A DNA stretch of 64,000 bases, from assembly GCA_018817425.1 (NCBI GenBank), contig JAHITX010000079.1, forward strand, positions 62,001 through 126,000. Direction: 5' to 3'. Below the pieces are notes generated by a model, which saw only the letters and a list, made by a program, of their open reading frames with translations, was not told the origin of the DNA and searched no databases. Positions 54,201 through 60,599 of this stretch are shown here, in pieces. A program made the translations under genes and the position numbers. Position 1 is the stretch's first letter. Every line of letters starts with the position of its first letter. The stretch comes from Pseudomonadota bacterium (GTDB lineage Bacteria; Desulfobacterota; Desulfobacteria; Desulfobacterales; RPRI01).

Positions 54201-55663
54201 AGCTGGTCTGTCATTTGCTCCCAAAGATCCTGAACGGGATTTGCGGCTTTATTCGCACGGGCAGCATCAAGTACTACTATTTTATCATGTTCTATACCAA
54301 GTTTTGGAATCAGTTTGACTGCAAGAGAGGTTTTCCCGATACCACCAAGGCCATAAAGCACAAAAACGCGCTGTCCCTTGATGTGGCTTTGTCTGAGCGT
54401 TGCCAGATCCTTGCGCCTGCCGATAAATCCGTCTATGCCGGAATGCATCATATCCAGAGAATAAACTGGCGATTCGCTTCGATGCAGCTCTTGTTCCAGT
54501 ACATAAATATTATCGGCGGCGGCTTTCCCCTTGCTTATGGGAGTGTCGTTACCACGCAGGTAAAGCACCAGTTGTGCCCAGCCCAGTGGGTAGCGATAAC
54601 AATGATCTTTTTCTCCCAACACCCCGGCCATAAAAAGACGGGCGCTACGCATAGATTCGGTAAGCCGCTTGCCTGCTGCCAAGCCACCATAGAAAGCAAC
54701 TTCAGCTTGGGTTGACAATTGATCTCCTGCCGGACCCATATAGGCCACAACAGCCGGACATCCCTCCTTTTGCAGGGTGGTTGCGAAGGTGGACATGCCG
54801 GATGCTCCGTAAGAAGACGCCAAATAAAAAACCTGGGGCAAACCATGCTGTCCGTCAACTGCAAAGGCCCGCATCTCCTTTAAAAGATCTGAAATAGGGA
54901 TCTCGACGTTTTCACCGGTTTCATTTTCAAACAATAGCTTACCAGGGCTGCCGTGTCCGGTAAAATGAACCACGGTAGGGTTGATGCTCTGTATAGCACG
55001 AACCAAATCCCTTACAGTACCCAAATCGGAAAAAACAACGGCGTCTTTTGCGGCTTGCTGCATGGAAAGAACAAGGCGGTAAGCTTCTTCTTCATACATT
55101 AACGAACTTTGCCCCTCGTCATCCTCCGGGGCGGCGATATGCACCAGCACTCTGAAAGGCTTAGTCTGTGGCTTAAGACCAGGCGCATTAGCTACGCTGA
55201 CTTCACGAACCACATCAAGGCGAGCTTCTTTTACCGGAAAGCGGCCGTCTATATAAAGAAGTTCCCATGGCAAAGCCAGAACACGGTCTGCCCAATCGCC
55301 GTCAACAACGATGCGAAGCAATGGTATCTTGGTGCTATTCATAATCTCTGTAAGGGTTAGTCGCCCCATATCATCGAGTACTTCGGCCAAACCGGTTCCG
55401 ATCAAAATAGCCTGTTCGTAAATAGCCGACTCCAAAGCGTTTTCTTTAGCACCCATTGCTCCCTTGGGATCACAGGGCAAGGGCAGGTGGGTCATTTTTT
55501 CCAATTGCGCAAGCTTTTGTATAAATTCATCATCTGTAAACGCAAAAGCTGTTTGTGAAACTTCACGACCGCCTAAAGTGACCGACAGGTTTTCGGGAAC
55601 CGTCTTATCTTTTGAATGAATATTAAGAATCAACTCATCAGGCAGTGTATTAAGCTCGGTCAT
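51209..55663 (-). CDS. CHAT domain STAND NTPase with TPR array (NLR-like, putative defence protein)
   Basis: A 1484-residue protein. Residues ~85-380 form a CHAT caspase-like domain: VVHFTGHGSPGK holds the catalytic His (His237), but the cysteine position in LASSYGAS is Ser284. Residues ~415-730 are a STAND/NB-ARC-type NTPase (VLYGLGGIGKTSLAVKL P-loop, WLIYLDNAE Walker B, IATTRYLL sensor). Residues ~885-1185 are seven TPR units of 43 residues, followed by a 300-residue C-terminal region. The plan matches bacterial NLR-like immune proteins: sensor repeats, an oligomerising NTPase and a proteolytic effector. It stands alone beside a tRNA integration hotspot. Confidence 0.88.
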   Translation of the reverse strand: MTELNTLPDELILNIHSKDKTVPENLSVTLGGREVSQTAFAFTDDEFIQKLAQLEKMTHLPLPCDPKGAMGAKENALESAIYEQAILIGTGLAEVLDDMGRLTLTEIMNSTKIPLLRIVVDGDWADRVLALPWELLYIDGRFPVKEARLDVVREVSVANAPGLKPQTKPFRVLVHIAAPEDDEGQSSLMYEEEAYRLVLSMQQAAKDAVVFSDLGTVRDLVRAIQSINPTVVHFTGHGSPGKLLFENETGENVEIPISDLLKEMRAFAVDGQHGLPQVFYLASSYGASGMSTFATTLQKEGCPAVVAYMGPAGDQLSTQAEVAFYGGLAAGKRLTESMRSARLFMAGVLGEKDHCYRYPLGWAQLVLYLRGNDTPISKGKAAADNIYVLEQELHRSESPVYSLDMMHSGIDGFIGRRKDLATLRQSHIKGQRVFVLYGLGGIGKTSLAVKLIPKLGIEHDKIVVLDAARANKAANPVQDLWEQMTDQLQDAFPDILVNILETHKQNQDPKILLGEMITAIKEPWLIYLDNAESLQIKTDSENSDLGAWASSEIEKWWQIAVSGAVYGGPLTLIATTRYLLKELERKDNFQVGLLRPSEIERMMRWFPYLRQIPHAHKKKIIKWLNGHARTMIYLEGLFKEIFDPLTSEDDISDARWQAAIKDALPQTDEKSANEDLMLSHIWKRLDDTARDQLRILTTLRCPAPMDAVKTFGNQTQRLESLGLISKYSGKFYGMQDSVSCFAEKLCGFALPKDHLCIGLWYKEAFKTEKRLVFAEEAVYHLVKAGKADVAAPTAADLVSHYYTTSRYAESGKVLDSVIALSPVSDLAESLLSIRGNLHNALGRYELAAADYQEIIESARKRETAGIAEVQGLHGLANALYNLGQYEESAEAYNKSLVITKQVYGTETHSSYAASLHGLADVLDRLGRYKEAVEAYNKSLVITKQVYETETRPEYAVSLHGLAGALDRLGRYKEAVEAYNKSLVITKQVYETEVRPEYVSLLNGLAGALYNLGRYEEAVETYNKSLVMTKQVYGTEVHPEYASSLHGLANALDHMSRYEEAFEAYNKSLVIKKQIYKTEVHPEYTSSLYGLAVALVHLARHEEAVEAFNKSLVITRQVYGTVTHPEYASSLAGLANTLVHLGRNEEAVEAYNKSLNIKKEIYGSDEHPSSLPTRTNLSMTLAKMGQIDQACREMDQSLSIARIMGHPFHTGNVLYLYAQLESDRNAQKALDMAIEAEFLLKQVFDASHPTLQGAQAVIAKLKGGLKHEPEPDSEHKNQKAKVTPEMLKDWTYGLLYGISSVSKVVFVHLAQRMALLISTQGILTQLAVTMGRPGLELENPTALEMPENMPSEQIKDLRPRLAGFKALVKRVAEDIKDILQDCNEQNGRIVLHEDLSHPVPDELQTVLLDEAAAIILAGSDELLLAELDLVLKGLSILLKDVDDPAAIGLPTTLLRRLPDQRDKIVNTLKPFCSEIQKKLLLETIE
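52109..53011 (-). repeat. Seven tandem 129-bp units encoding TPRs
   Basis: Seven in-phase 129-bp repeats, shown by TGATTT marker positions at 52205, 52334, 52463, 52592, 52721, 52850 and 52979. The units encode EAVEAYNKSLVITKQVY-type 43-residue TPRs. The second and third (translated order) are almost identical in DNA, which points to recent expansion or gene conversion. Confidence 0.9.
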
Positions 55664-55773
55664 TTATATTTCCTTTGTAATAAATAAATTTTGTAATTTT
55701 CCAGAGTACCGGTATCGTTAATACAGAGTATGTAAGTTCAAGTAAACAATCTTTTAATATTTTAAAAGAGAAA

Positions 55774-55875
55774 ATGGTCAAATTAGAACATACATATTTT
55801 GATCGTTACAATATAGGCAATGATGAGGATTTGAAAAGGGCTGCACAATTACAAGAGACTTATTTGCAAACATAA
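55774..55875 (+). pseudogene. C-terminal remnant of a tyrosine integrase
   Basis: A 33-codon frame contains TYFDRYNIGNDEDLKRAA and ends ETYLQT. The VFDRYNIxNxxDLKxAA pattern is the C-terminal end of phage/island integrases, with the catalytic Tyr in RYN. Nothing upstream of it continues the domain. It lies 115 bp from the tRNA-Arg fragment and differs from the intact integrase, so an earlier element used the same site. Confidence 0.7.
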
Positions 55876-55953
55876 CTAAAGGAGATGAATGTTGTTCAAA
55901 TTTAGATTTGAGTCACAACATTTTCACAACACACCTGAAAATCTTGCCAAAAA

Positions 55954-55979
55954 GATGTTAGCTTAAATGCGCTAACATC
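55954..55979. terminator. Hairpin between the integrase remnant and the tRNA fragment
   Basis: GATGTTAGC (55954-55962) and GCTAACATC (55971-55979) form a 9-bp stem. It may have terminated the lost integrase or the tRNA transcript. The remainder of 55664-55989 carries no other feature. Confidence 0.5.
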
Positions 55980-55989
55980 ATGTATTTAT

Positions 55990-56040
55990 TGGTACCCCCG
56001 GCAGGAATCGGACCTGCGGCCAATGGATTAGGAATCCATT
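55990..56040 (-). tRNA. 3' half of tRNA-Arg(CCU), attachment site
   Basis: Read on the minus strand: anticodon stem-loop ATGGA-TTCCTAA-TCCAT (anticodon CCT), variable loop TGGCC, T arm GCAGG-TCCGATT-CCTGC, acceptor CGGGGGTA and encoded CCA. The D arm and 5' acceptor strand are absent; the sequence to the right is AT-rich element DNA. This is the expected attachment-site fragment left by integration into the 3' end of a tRNA gene. Confidence 0.88.
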
Positions 56041-56220
56041 TTTTCTATAAATTTACACTACATCACTAAAAATAATTTGACATCATTCTACATATAAAAT
56101 ATAGATGTTACAAGTCTTCACGGTAGTATTTATTTTCACTGCAAATCATGGGTTTTAATCGGTTAGGGTAGCTATAGGGTATCAAGGAGCGGCAAACGGA
56201 TTGCCAAAAAGTTTTAAAAA

Positions 56221-57390
56221 GTGAGCCGAAAAATGAAAAGACGACTTACAAAATATCAGGGAGTATATGAGCGGGAATCTGAGGAAAGTATTTTCAAAGG
56301 AAAGCCGGATATCTGTTTTGATATTACCTACAAATCGGATGGGAAAAAAGTTTGGGAGAAAGTTGGCTGGTTAAGTGAAGGATATTCGGCAAAACTTGCT
56401 TCAGATATCAGGGCTGAAAGGATTCGCTCTATCCGGCACGGTAAAGAATTACCCAAACAAAAAGCCAAGGTTCCATCTATGCGTGATGTATGGGCTAAAT
56501 ATATATCCTGGGCGGAAACCAATAAAGCAAGATCCGGCCGGGATGATATAAGTCGATACACAAATCATTTGAAAGATCGTTTTGAAAATAAACGGTTAAA
56601 CGAAATTTCCTCTTTTGATTTAGAGCGCTTAAAATCAGATCTTACTAAGGATGGACTTTCACCTGCAACAGTTAAGCATTGCCTGATTTTAATAAGACAG
56701 ATTTATAATAAAGCCAAGATATGGGGCATCTATAAAGGAGAAAACCCTATTCAAGGCGTAAAAATGCCCTCTCTGCAAAATCAGAGAACACGTTTTTTAA
56801 CTCATGAAGAAGCAAACCTGCTATTAAGTTTTTTAAAGGAAAAATCATTAACCAATCTTTATGATATAAGCTTGCTGGCCCTTCATACAGGCATGCGTGC
56901 GGGAGAAATATTTAATATTAAAGCTTTTGATCTTAATTTTTCCGAAGAAGTCATACGTATATCCGATCCCAAAAATAAACGAACCCGCTTTGCCTATATG
57001 ACGCGGGCTGTAAAAGATGTTTTGCAAAAGAGAATTCCATCTACTCCGGAAGGTTTTGTTTTTCCGGATTGCAACGGTAATAAAGCAAAAGCAGTATCTC
57101 AAGCTTTCATGCGGATTGTAAACAAACTTGGCTTTAATGAAGGTATCTCAGATCCAAGGGAAAAGGTAAGTTTCCATTCCCTTCGGCATACATTTGCATC
57201 ATGGCTTTGCATGCAGGGAGAGCCGTTGACAACAGTAAAAGAGCTTCTTGGACACCAGACTATGGCCTTGACGGAAAGGTACAGCCATTTATTGCCGGAT
57301 CATAAGCGTAGGGCAACCGTAATTCTTGAAAATAATTTTGAAAGAACCAATCACAAAAATAGTTTAGAAAAACTTAAAAGGGCAGAATAA
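56221..57390 (+). CDS. int: Tyrosine site-specific integrase
   Basis: A 389-residue tyrosine recombinase. An N-terminal arm-binding-type region (~1-70) precedes a SAM-like core-binding domain and the catalytic domain with Arg in HTGMRAGEI, HxxR in FHSLRHTFASW, and the nucleophile region GHQTMALTERYSHL. It would integrate and excise the element at the neighbouring tRNA-Arg site. The frame starts at GTG 56221; ATG 56233 is an equal alternative, as neither has a clear ribosome-binding site. Its stop directly abuts the next start. Confidence 0.95.
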   Translation: MSRKMKRRLTKYQGVYERESEESIFKGKPDICFDITYKSDGKKVWEKVGWLSEGYSAKLASDIRAERIRSIRHGKELPKQKAKVPSMRDVWAKYISWAETNKARSGRDDISRYTNHLKDRFENKRLNEISSFDLERLKSDLTKDGLSPATVKHCLILIRQIYNKAKIWGIYKGENPIQGVKMPSLQNQRTRFLTHEEANLLLSFLKEKSLTNLYDISLLALHTGMRAGEIFNIKAFDLNFSEEVIRISDPKNKRTRFAYMTRAVKDVLQKRIPSTPEGFVFPDCNGNKAKAVSQAFMRIVNKLGFNEGISDPREKVSFHSLRHTFASWLCMQGEPLTTVKELLGHQTMALTERYSHLLPDHKRRATVILENNFERTNHKNSLEKLKRAE

Positions 57391-58908
57391 ATGCAACTCT
57401 CAACCGAAGATATTCAAGAGTTGGTTAAAAAGCGCGTTCAGGAAGAAAACAAAATAATAGCGCAACAGAATAAAGCTAAAATAATAAAATTATATAATAA
57501 TAGAAAAAGAACTTCTTTGAACAAAAAAGAGCAAGAAATTGATTCAAAATGTTTACTCGATATTTTATTGAAAGATAGGATTGGAAAAAACATTATTTAT
57601 CCGGTATTTCAAAGAAGTAGACGGATATATAATGATATGGAGCGATATACAGAAGTTACCTATGAAGATGAACACTTTGAAAAAATAAAAGATGTAACAA
57701 ATAAAGCCTTTTACTCTAATTGGTGTCCATTTGTAGGAGATCTTACACCATTAGCTGATGGTATTAGCAAACTGAATTATGAATATAATTTATTCGATGC
57801 ATACAGACTTTTATTAAAAATCCGTTATTCGTTGTTTAAAATAACTTCAGCAGATTTAGCCCGTCAATTAAAATTATTTTATCGGCCGCACCTCTTTGGA
57901 ATAAGCAATGAGAATGATAATTCAGCTTATATTATAAGAACAAAAAATGATTGTGTAAATTATATGTCATATGATTGTTTTCCAAGCTCAAAATATATTG
58001 AGGATATTAGTGGATTATCGAAAAAACTTCTTGATATATATAGAAAACTTTATGTGCAGTTCAATTTTTTTATAAATAGAGGAAGAGGTAAAAAATTTAT
58101 AATAAGTGTAGCCAATGATTTCTTTGAATTGCCTGATTTTGATTTTAACGCATCAATCCAAACTTTAAAGGATTGTTATACAAAAAACCATGCGGATTTA
58201 CTTCCTGATGATAAAATGATTTTTGCGTTGAGTATCGAATGGATTAATAAAGACATGACCAAAATAAAAAGGAAAATTACTTTTGAAGAGATTACTCTCA
58301 TATTGTCTTTGGTTTTTATTGTGTATGTTTTACGTGGAGTATTTTTAAGCAAAGAGGCATATGATGTAAAACGAAACGAACTTTATTTGATGACAAAAAA
58401 ATATGTCAAAGGCTTTGTGAAAATACAAGATTATTTTGATAAATTCGATTATATAAAGAAAAAACCAATAGAGGTCTTAAAAGATAAAGAACAAGAATCT
58501 AAAAACAGAAGTAATGCAAAAAAAATAGATCATGAAAAGAAGAGATTTGCTGTAGTAGCTGCTGATGCTGAACTTTTGAGGATTGGGGAAAAAATAATTA
58601 GTGATAGAAAAGCCTTGAAAAAACATTTAACAGATTTAAGTAAAAAGAATAATGATAATTCTGCCTTATCTATTTCAAAAGAAGATACAATAATATTAAA
58701 TCGCAAAAAAGGATGGAGAAACGCTCTTGCAGGAGAAATTTTATCATATATTAGAAGTAAAAAAACTCTTTCTGAAGAATATAAGAATCTGATGAAAAAT
58801 CATAATGAAAACCTGCCAAAAAAATCCGCAAAAATAGACCCATACAAAATTTTAGATAAACCTCAAAAACTCCTTAAATTAATAAGCAATAATTTTCAAA
58901 AGATTTAG
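57391..58908 (+). CDS. Unknown 505-residue protein, element cargo
   Basis: The ATG follows the integrase TAA without a gap, so the two are co-transcribed. The product is Lys/Asn/Ile-rich, with an N-terminal coiled region, a hydrophobic stretch EITLILSLVFIVYVLRGVFL near residue 300, and a basic C-terminal coiled region. Base composition is clearly more AT-rich than the integrase. I recognise no domain. Position beside int suggests cargo; a defence or regulatory role is only a guess. Confidence 0.75.
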   Translation: MQLSTEDIQELVKKRVQEENKIIAQQNKAKIIKLYNNRKRTSLNKKEQEIDSKCLLDILLKDRIGKNIIYPVFQRSRRIYNDMERYTEVTYEDEHFEKIKDVTNKAFYSNWCPFVGDLTPLADGISKLNYEYNLFDAYRLLLKIRYSLFKITSADLARQLKLFYRPHLFGISNENDNSAYIIRTKNDCVNYMSYDCFPSSKYIEDISGLSKKLLDIYRKLYVQFNFFINRGRGKKFIISVANDFFELPDFDFNASIQTLKDCYTKNHADLLPDDKMIFALSIEWINKDMTKIKRKITFEEITLILSLVFIVYVLRGVFLSKEAYDVKRNELYLMTKKYVKGFVKIQDYFDKFDYIKKKPIEVLKDKEQESKNRSNAKKIDHEKKRFAVVAADAELLRIGEKIISDRKALKKHLTDLSKKNNDNSALSISKEDTIILNRKKGWRNALAGEILSYIRSKKTLSEEYKNLMKNHNENLPKKSAKIDPYKILDKPQKLLKLISNNFQKI

Positions 58909-58932
58909 GACTCTACAATGTAGAATCCTAAA
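58904..58932 (+). terminator. Hairpin at the end of the int-cargo unit
   Basis: TTTAGGACTCTAC and GTAGAATCCTAAA arms (12 of 13 paired) enclose AAT and overlap the stop codon of the cargo gene. An AT-rich stretch follows. Confidence 0.55.
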
Positions 58933-59034
58933 CATATTGATTTTATTCAATTTTTTCTTGCATGCCATCGTTATCATAAGGTATTTTATTACCTACTTGA
59001 ACATTAAATAGTATTTAAAAGTAGGAGGTAAAAC

Positions 59035-59295
59035 ATGTCAGAAAAAATCGACTTTGATTTTGATAAATTATTAAAAAATTGGCCTTCCCTTCTTGTGCCC
59101 CGGAATAAGCTTTCTGAATTTTCTGGCGGCATTTTAAATCCGAAAACTGTTAAAACTTTAGACTCTTCCGGCCGTGGTATTCCCGGCCGCTTTCGTTGTG
59201 GCCGCCTTATTGTCTATCCTTCAAAAAACGTTGTCAAGTTTTTAAAAGATAGATCTTCTGCAGTTATAAATCATGAGGTGCACAATGTTAAATAA
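59035..59295 (+). CDS. Small DNA-binding protein (excisionase/AlpA-like)
   Basis: An 86-residue protein with VPRNKLSEFSGGILNPKTVKTLDSSGRG followed by GRFRCGRLIVYPSKNVVKFL, the helix-turn-helix plus wing pattern of phage excisionase / AlpA-like proteins. GTAGGAGGT is an excellent ribosome-binding site. It may direct excision or regulate the element. Its 3' end overlaps the next gene by 11 bp. Confidence 0.65.
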   Translation: MSEKIDFDFDKLLKNWPSLLVPRNKLSEFSGGILNPKTVKTLDSSGRGIPGRFRCGRLIVYPSKNVVKFLKDRSSAVINHEVHNVK

Positions 59296-59500
59296 ACATA
59301 TAAATAATACTAAAAAAATTGCTCTTACTCCTAAAAATATATGTGAAATGTATGGGTGTAATTTGGGCACATTAGCAAATCTTAGAGCTGCAAAAAAAGG
59401 ACCCCGATACTATAAGGTCGGAAGTAAAATTTACTACAAAAAGAAAGATTTTGAAGCGTGGTTTTTTTCGGAGCCAGTATTAACATCTGATTGCTGTTAA
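59285..59500 (+). CDS. Small helix-turn-helix protein (MerR/excisionase-like)
   Basis: A 71-residue protein. LTPKNICEMYGCNLGTLANLR is a HTH_17-type helix-turn-helix, and YYKVGSKIYYKKKDFEAWF is the typical wing and tail. GAGGTG lies four bases before ATG 59285; an ATG four codons earlier overlaps that site and is less likely. It probably acts with the preceding small protein. Confidence 0.75.
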   Translation: MLNKHINNTKKIALTPKNICEMYGCNLGTLANLRAAKKGPRYYKVGSKIYYKKKDFEAWFFSEPVLTSDCC

Positions 59501-59528
59501 TTAATTTATTTTAAAAAGGAGGAGTCAC

Positions 59529-59885
59529 ATGGATGAGCAAACTGAAACAAGTTTTGAAGATCTAAAAGAAAAACTCAAGGATTTACCAGGTGAAGAAATT
59601 ATGGAAATTTTTTGTCGTAGTGACGAAACAAACTTTCATAATGAATTGATTAAGCAAATTAAAAATATACTTTCTCCTATGGTACATTTGTTTTCAATTT
59701 TATCTGCTGTATGTCTTAGTATCGATCCCGACATTTCCGCTAAAAACAAAGCAATTCAAAATATTTTAACTGAAGAAATCAACAGTTTCCCAAACGAAAA
59801 GATTTATGAATTGCAAAAGATTATTGCGGCGCGTGTCATTTTGCTGAATACCCGTACAAGTGAACTGTACAAAAACAAAAGATAA
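59529..59885 (+). CDS. Unknown 118-residue phage-type protein
   Basis: AAGGAGGAG precedes the ATG, so translation is likely. The product is mostly helical, acidic at the N-terminus (ETSFEDLKEKLKDLPGEEI), with a hydrophobic central helix around VHLFSILSAVCLSI. No family was recognised. It lies just ahead of tail genes, a usual place for small tail or chaperone proteins. Confidence 0.7.
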   Translation: MDEQTETSFEDLKEKLKDLPGEEIMEIFCRSDETNFHNELIKQIKNILSPMVHLFSILSAVCLSIDPDISAKNKAIQNILTEEINSFPNEKIYELQKIIAARVILLNTRTSELYKNKR

Positions 59886-59916
59886 AAGAAGTTTAAACAG
59901 GTTCAGGATATAGTTT

Positions 59917-60555
59917 ATGGATGCAATAAGAATTAATCCGAAAGATCTTGAAGAAGTAAGAAAAACATTAAGATTTTTACGCGGTGAAGAAACGACAAAG
60001 GCATTAATGAGAAGTCTAAACAAGACTGTGATTGGTGTTAAAACCGATGCATCTGTTGAGATCCGGAAAAGCGTAGCTGCAAAAAAAACGGTAGTTGATA
60101 AAACATTCAAGACACCAAAAGCAAGCATAAATTCATTGAAGGCGTCGTTTATATGTACCGGTAGGCCTTTGCCTCTTATCAATTATAATGTCAAGCAAAC
60201 AAATACTGGTGTTTTGGTTCAGGTTAAAAAAAATCGGCCACTTAAGATTATACCTAAGGCTTTTATTGCAACTGTTCGGACTGCAAAGCAAAAGGAGCTT
60301 GGTTATGCGGGCCATAAAGGTGTTTTCTGGAGAAAATGGCATGAGAAAAAAACTCTGAGTAAAAAAGGTAGGTTTTTTGCGGCGGGCACACTTCCGGCAA
60401 AATATAGACTTCCAATCGAGCAACTGTTCGGCCCTCGTATCTCTGATATTATAAGTAATAAACCTATTATTGATAAAATACAGAAAAAAGCCTGTGAACG
60501 GCTTATCAAAAATACAGAGCGGGAAGTTGATTTCCTGCTTAGCAAGGCAAAATAA
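59917..60555 (+). CDS. Phage minor tail protein, gpZ-like
   Basis: A 212-residue basic protein. The pattern RSLNKTVIGVKTDASVEIRKS, FAAGTLPAKYRLPIEQLFGPRIS and the charged C-terminus resembles prophage minor tail protein Z (gpZ), which works at the tail-head end of lambdoid tails. Located 44 bp upstream of the tape measure gene. Confidence 0.75.
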   Translation: MDAIRINPKDLEEVRKTLRFLRGEETTKALMRSLNKTVIGVKTDASVEIRKSVAAKKTVVDKTFKTPKASINSLKASFICTGRPLPLINYNVKQTNTGVLVQVKKNRPLKIIPKAFIATVRTAKQKELGYAGHKGVFWRKWHEKKTLSKKGRFFAAGTLPAKYRLPIEQLFGPRISDIISNKPIIDKIQKKACERLIKNTEREVDFLLSKAK

Positions 60556-60599
60556 AAAAAAATAAGAATCCTTATGATAGATAAAAACGGAGGTATCAA

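Noticed and set aside
55990-56065. Complete tRNA-Arg gene
   Set aside because: The D arm and 5' acceptor strand are missing, so only the 3' half is called.
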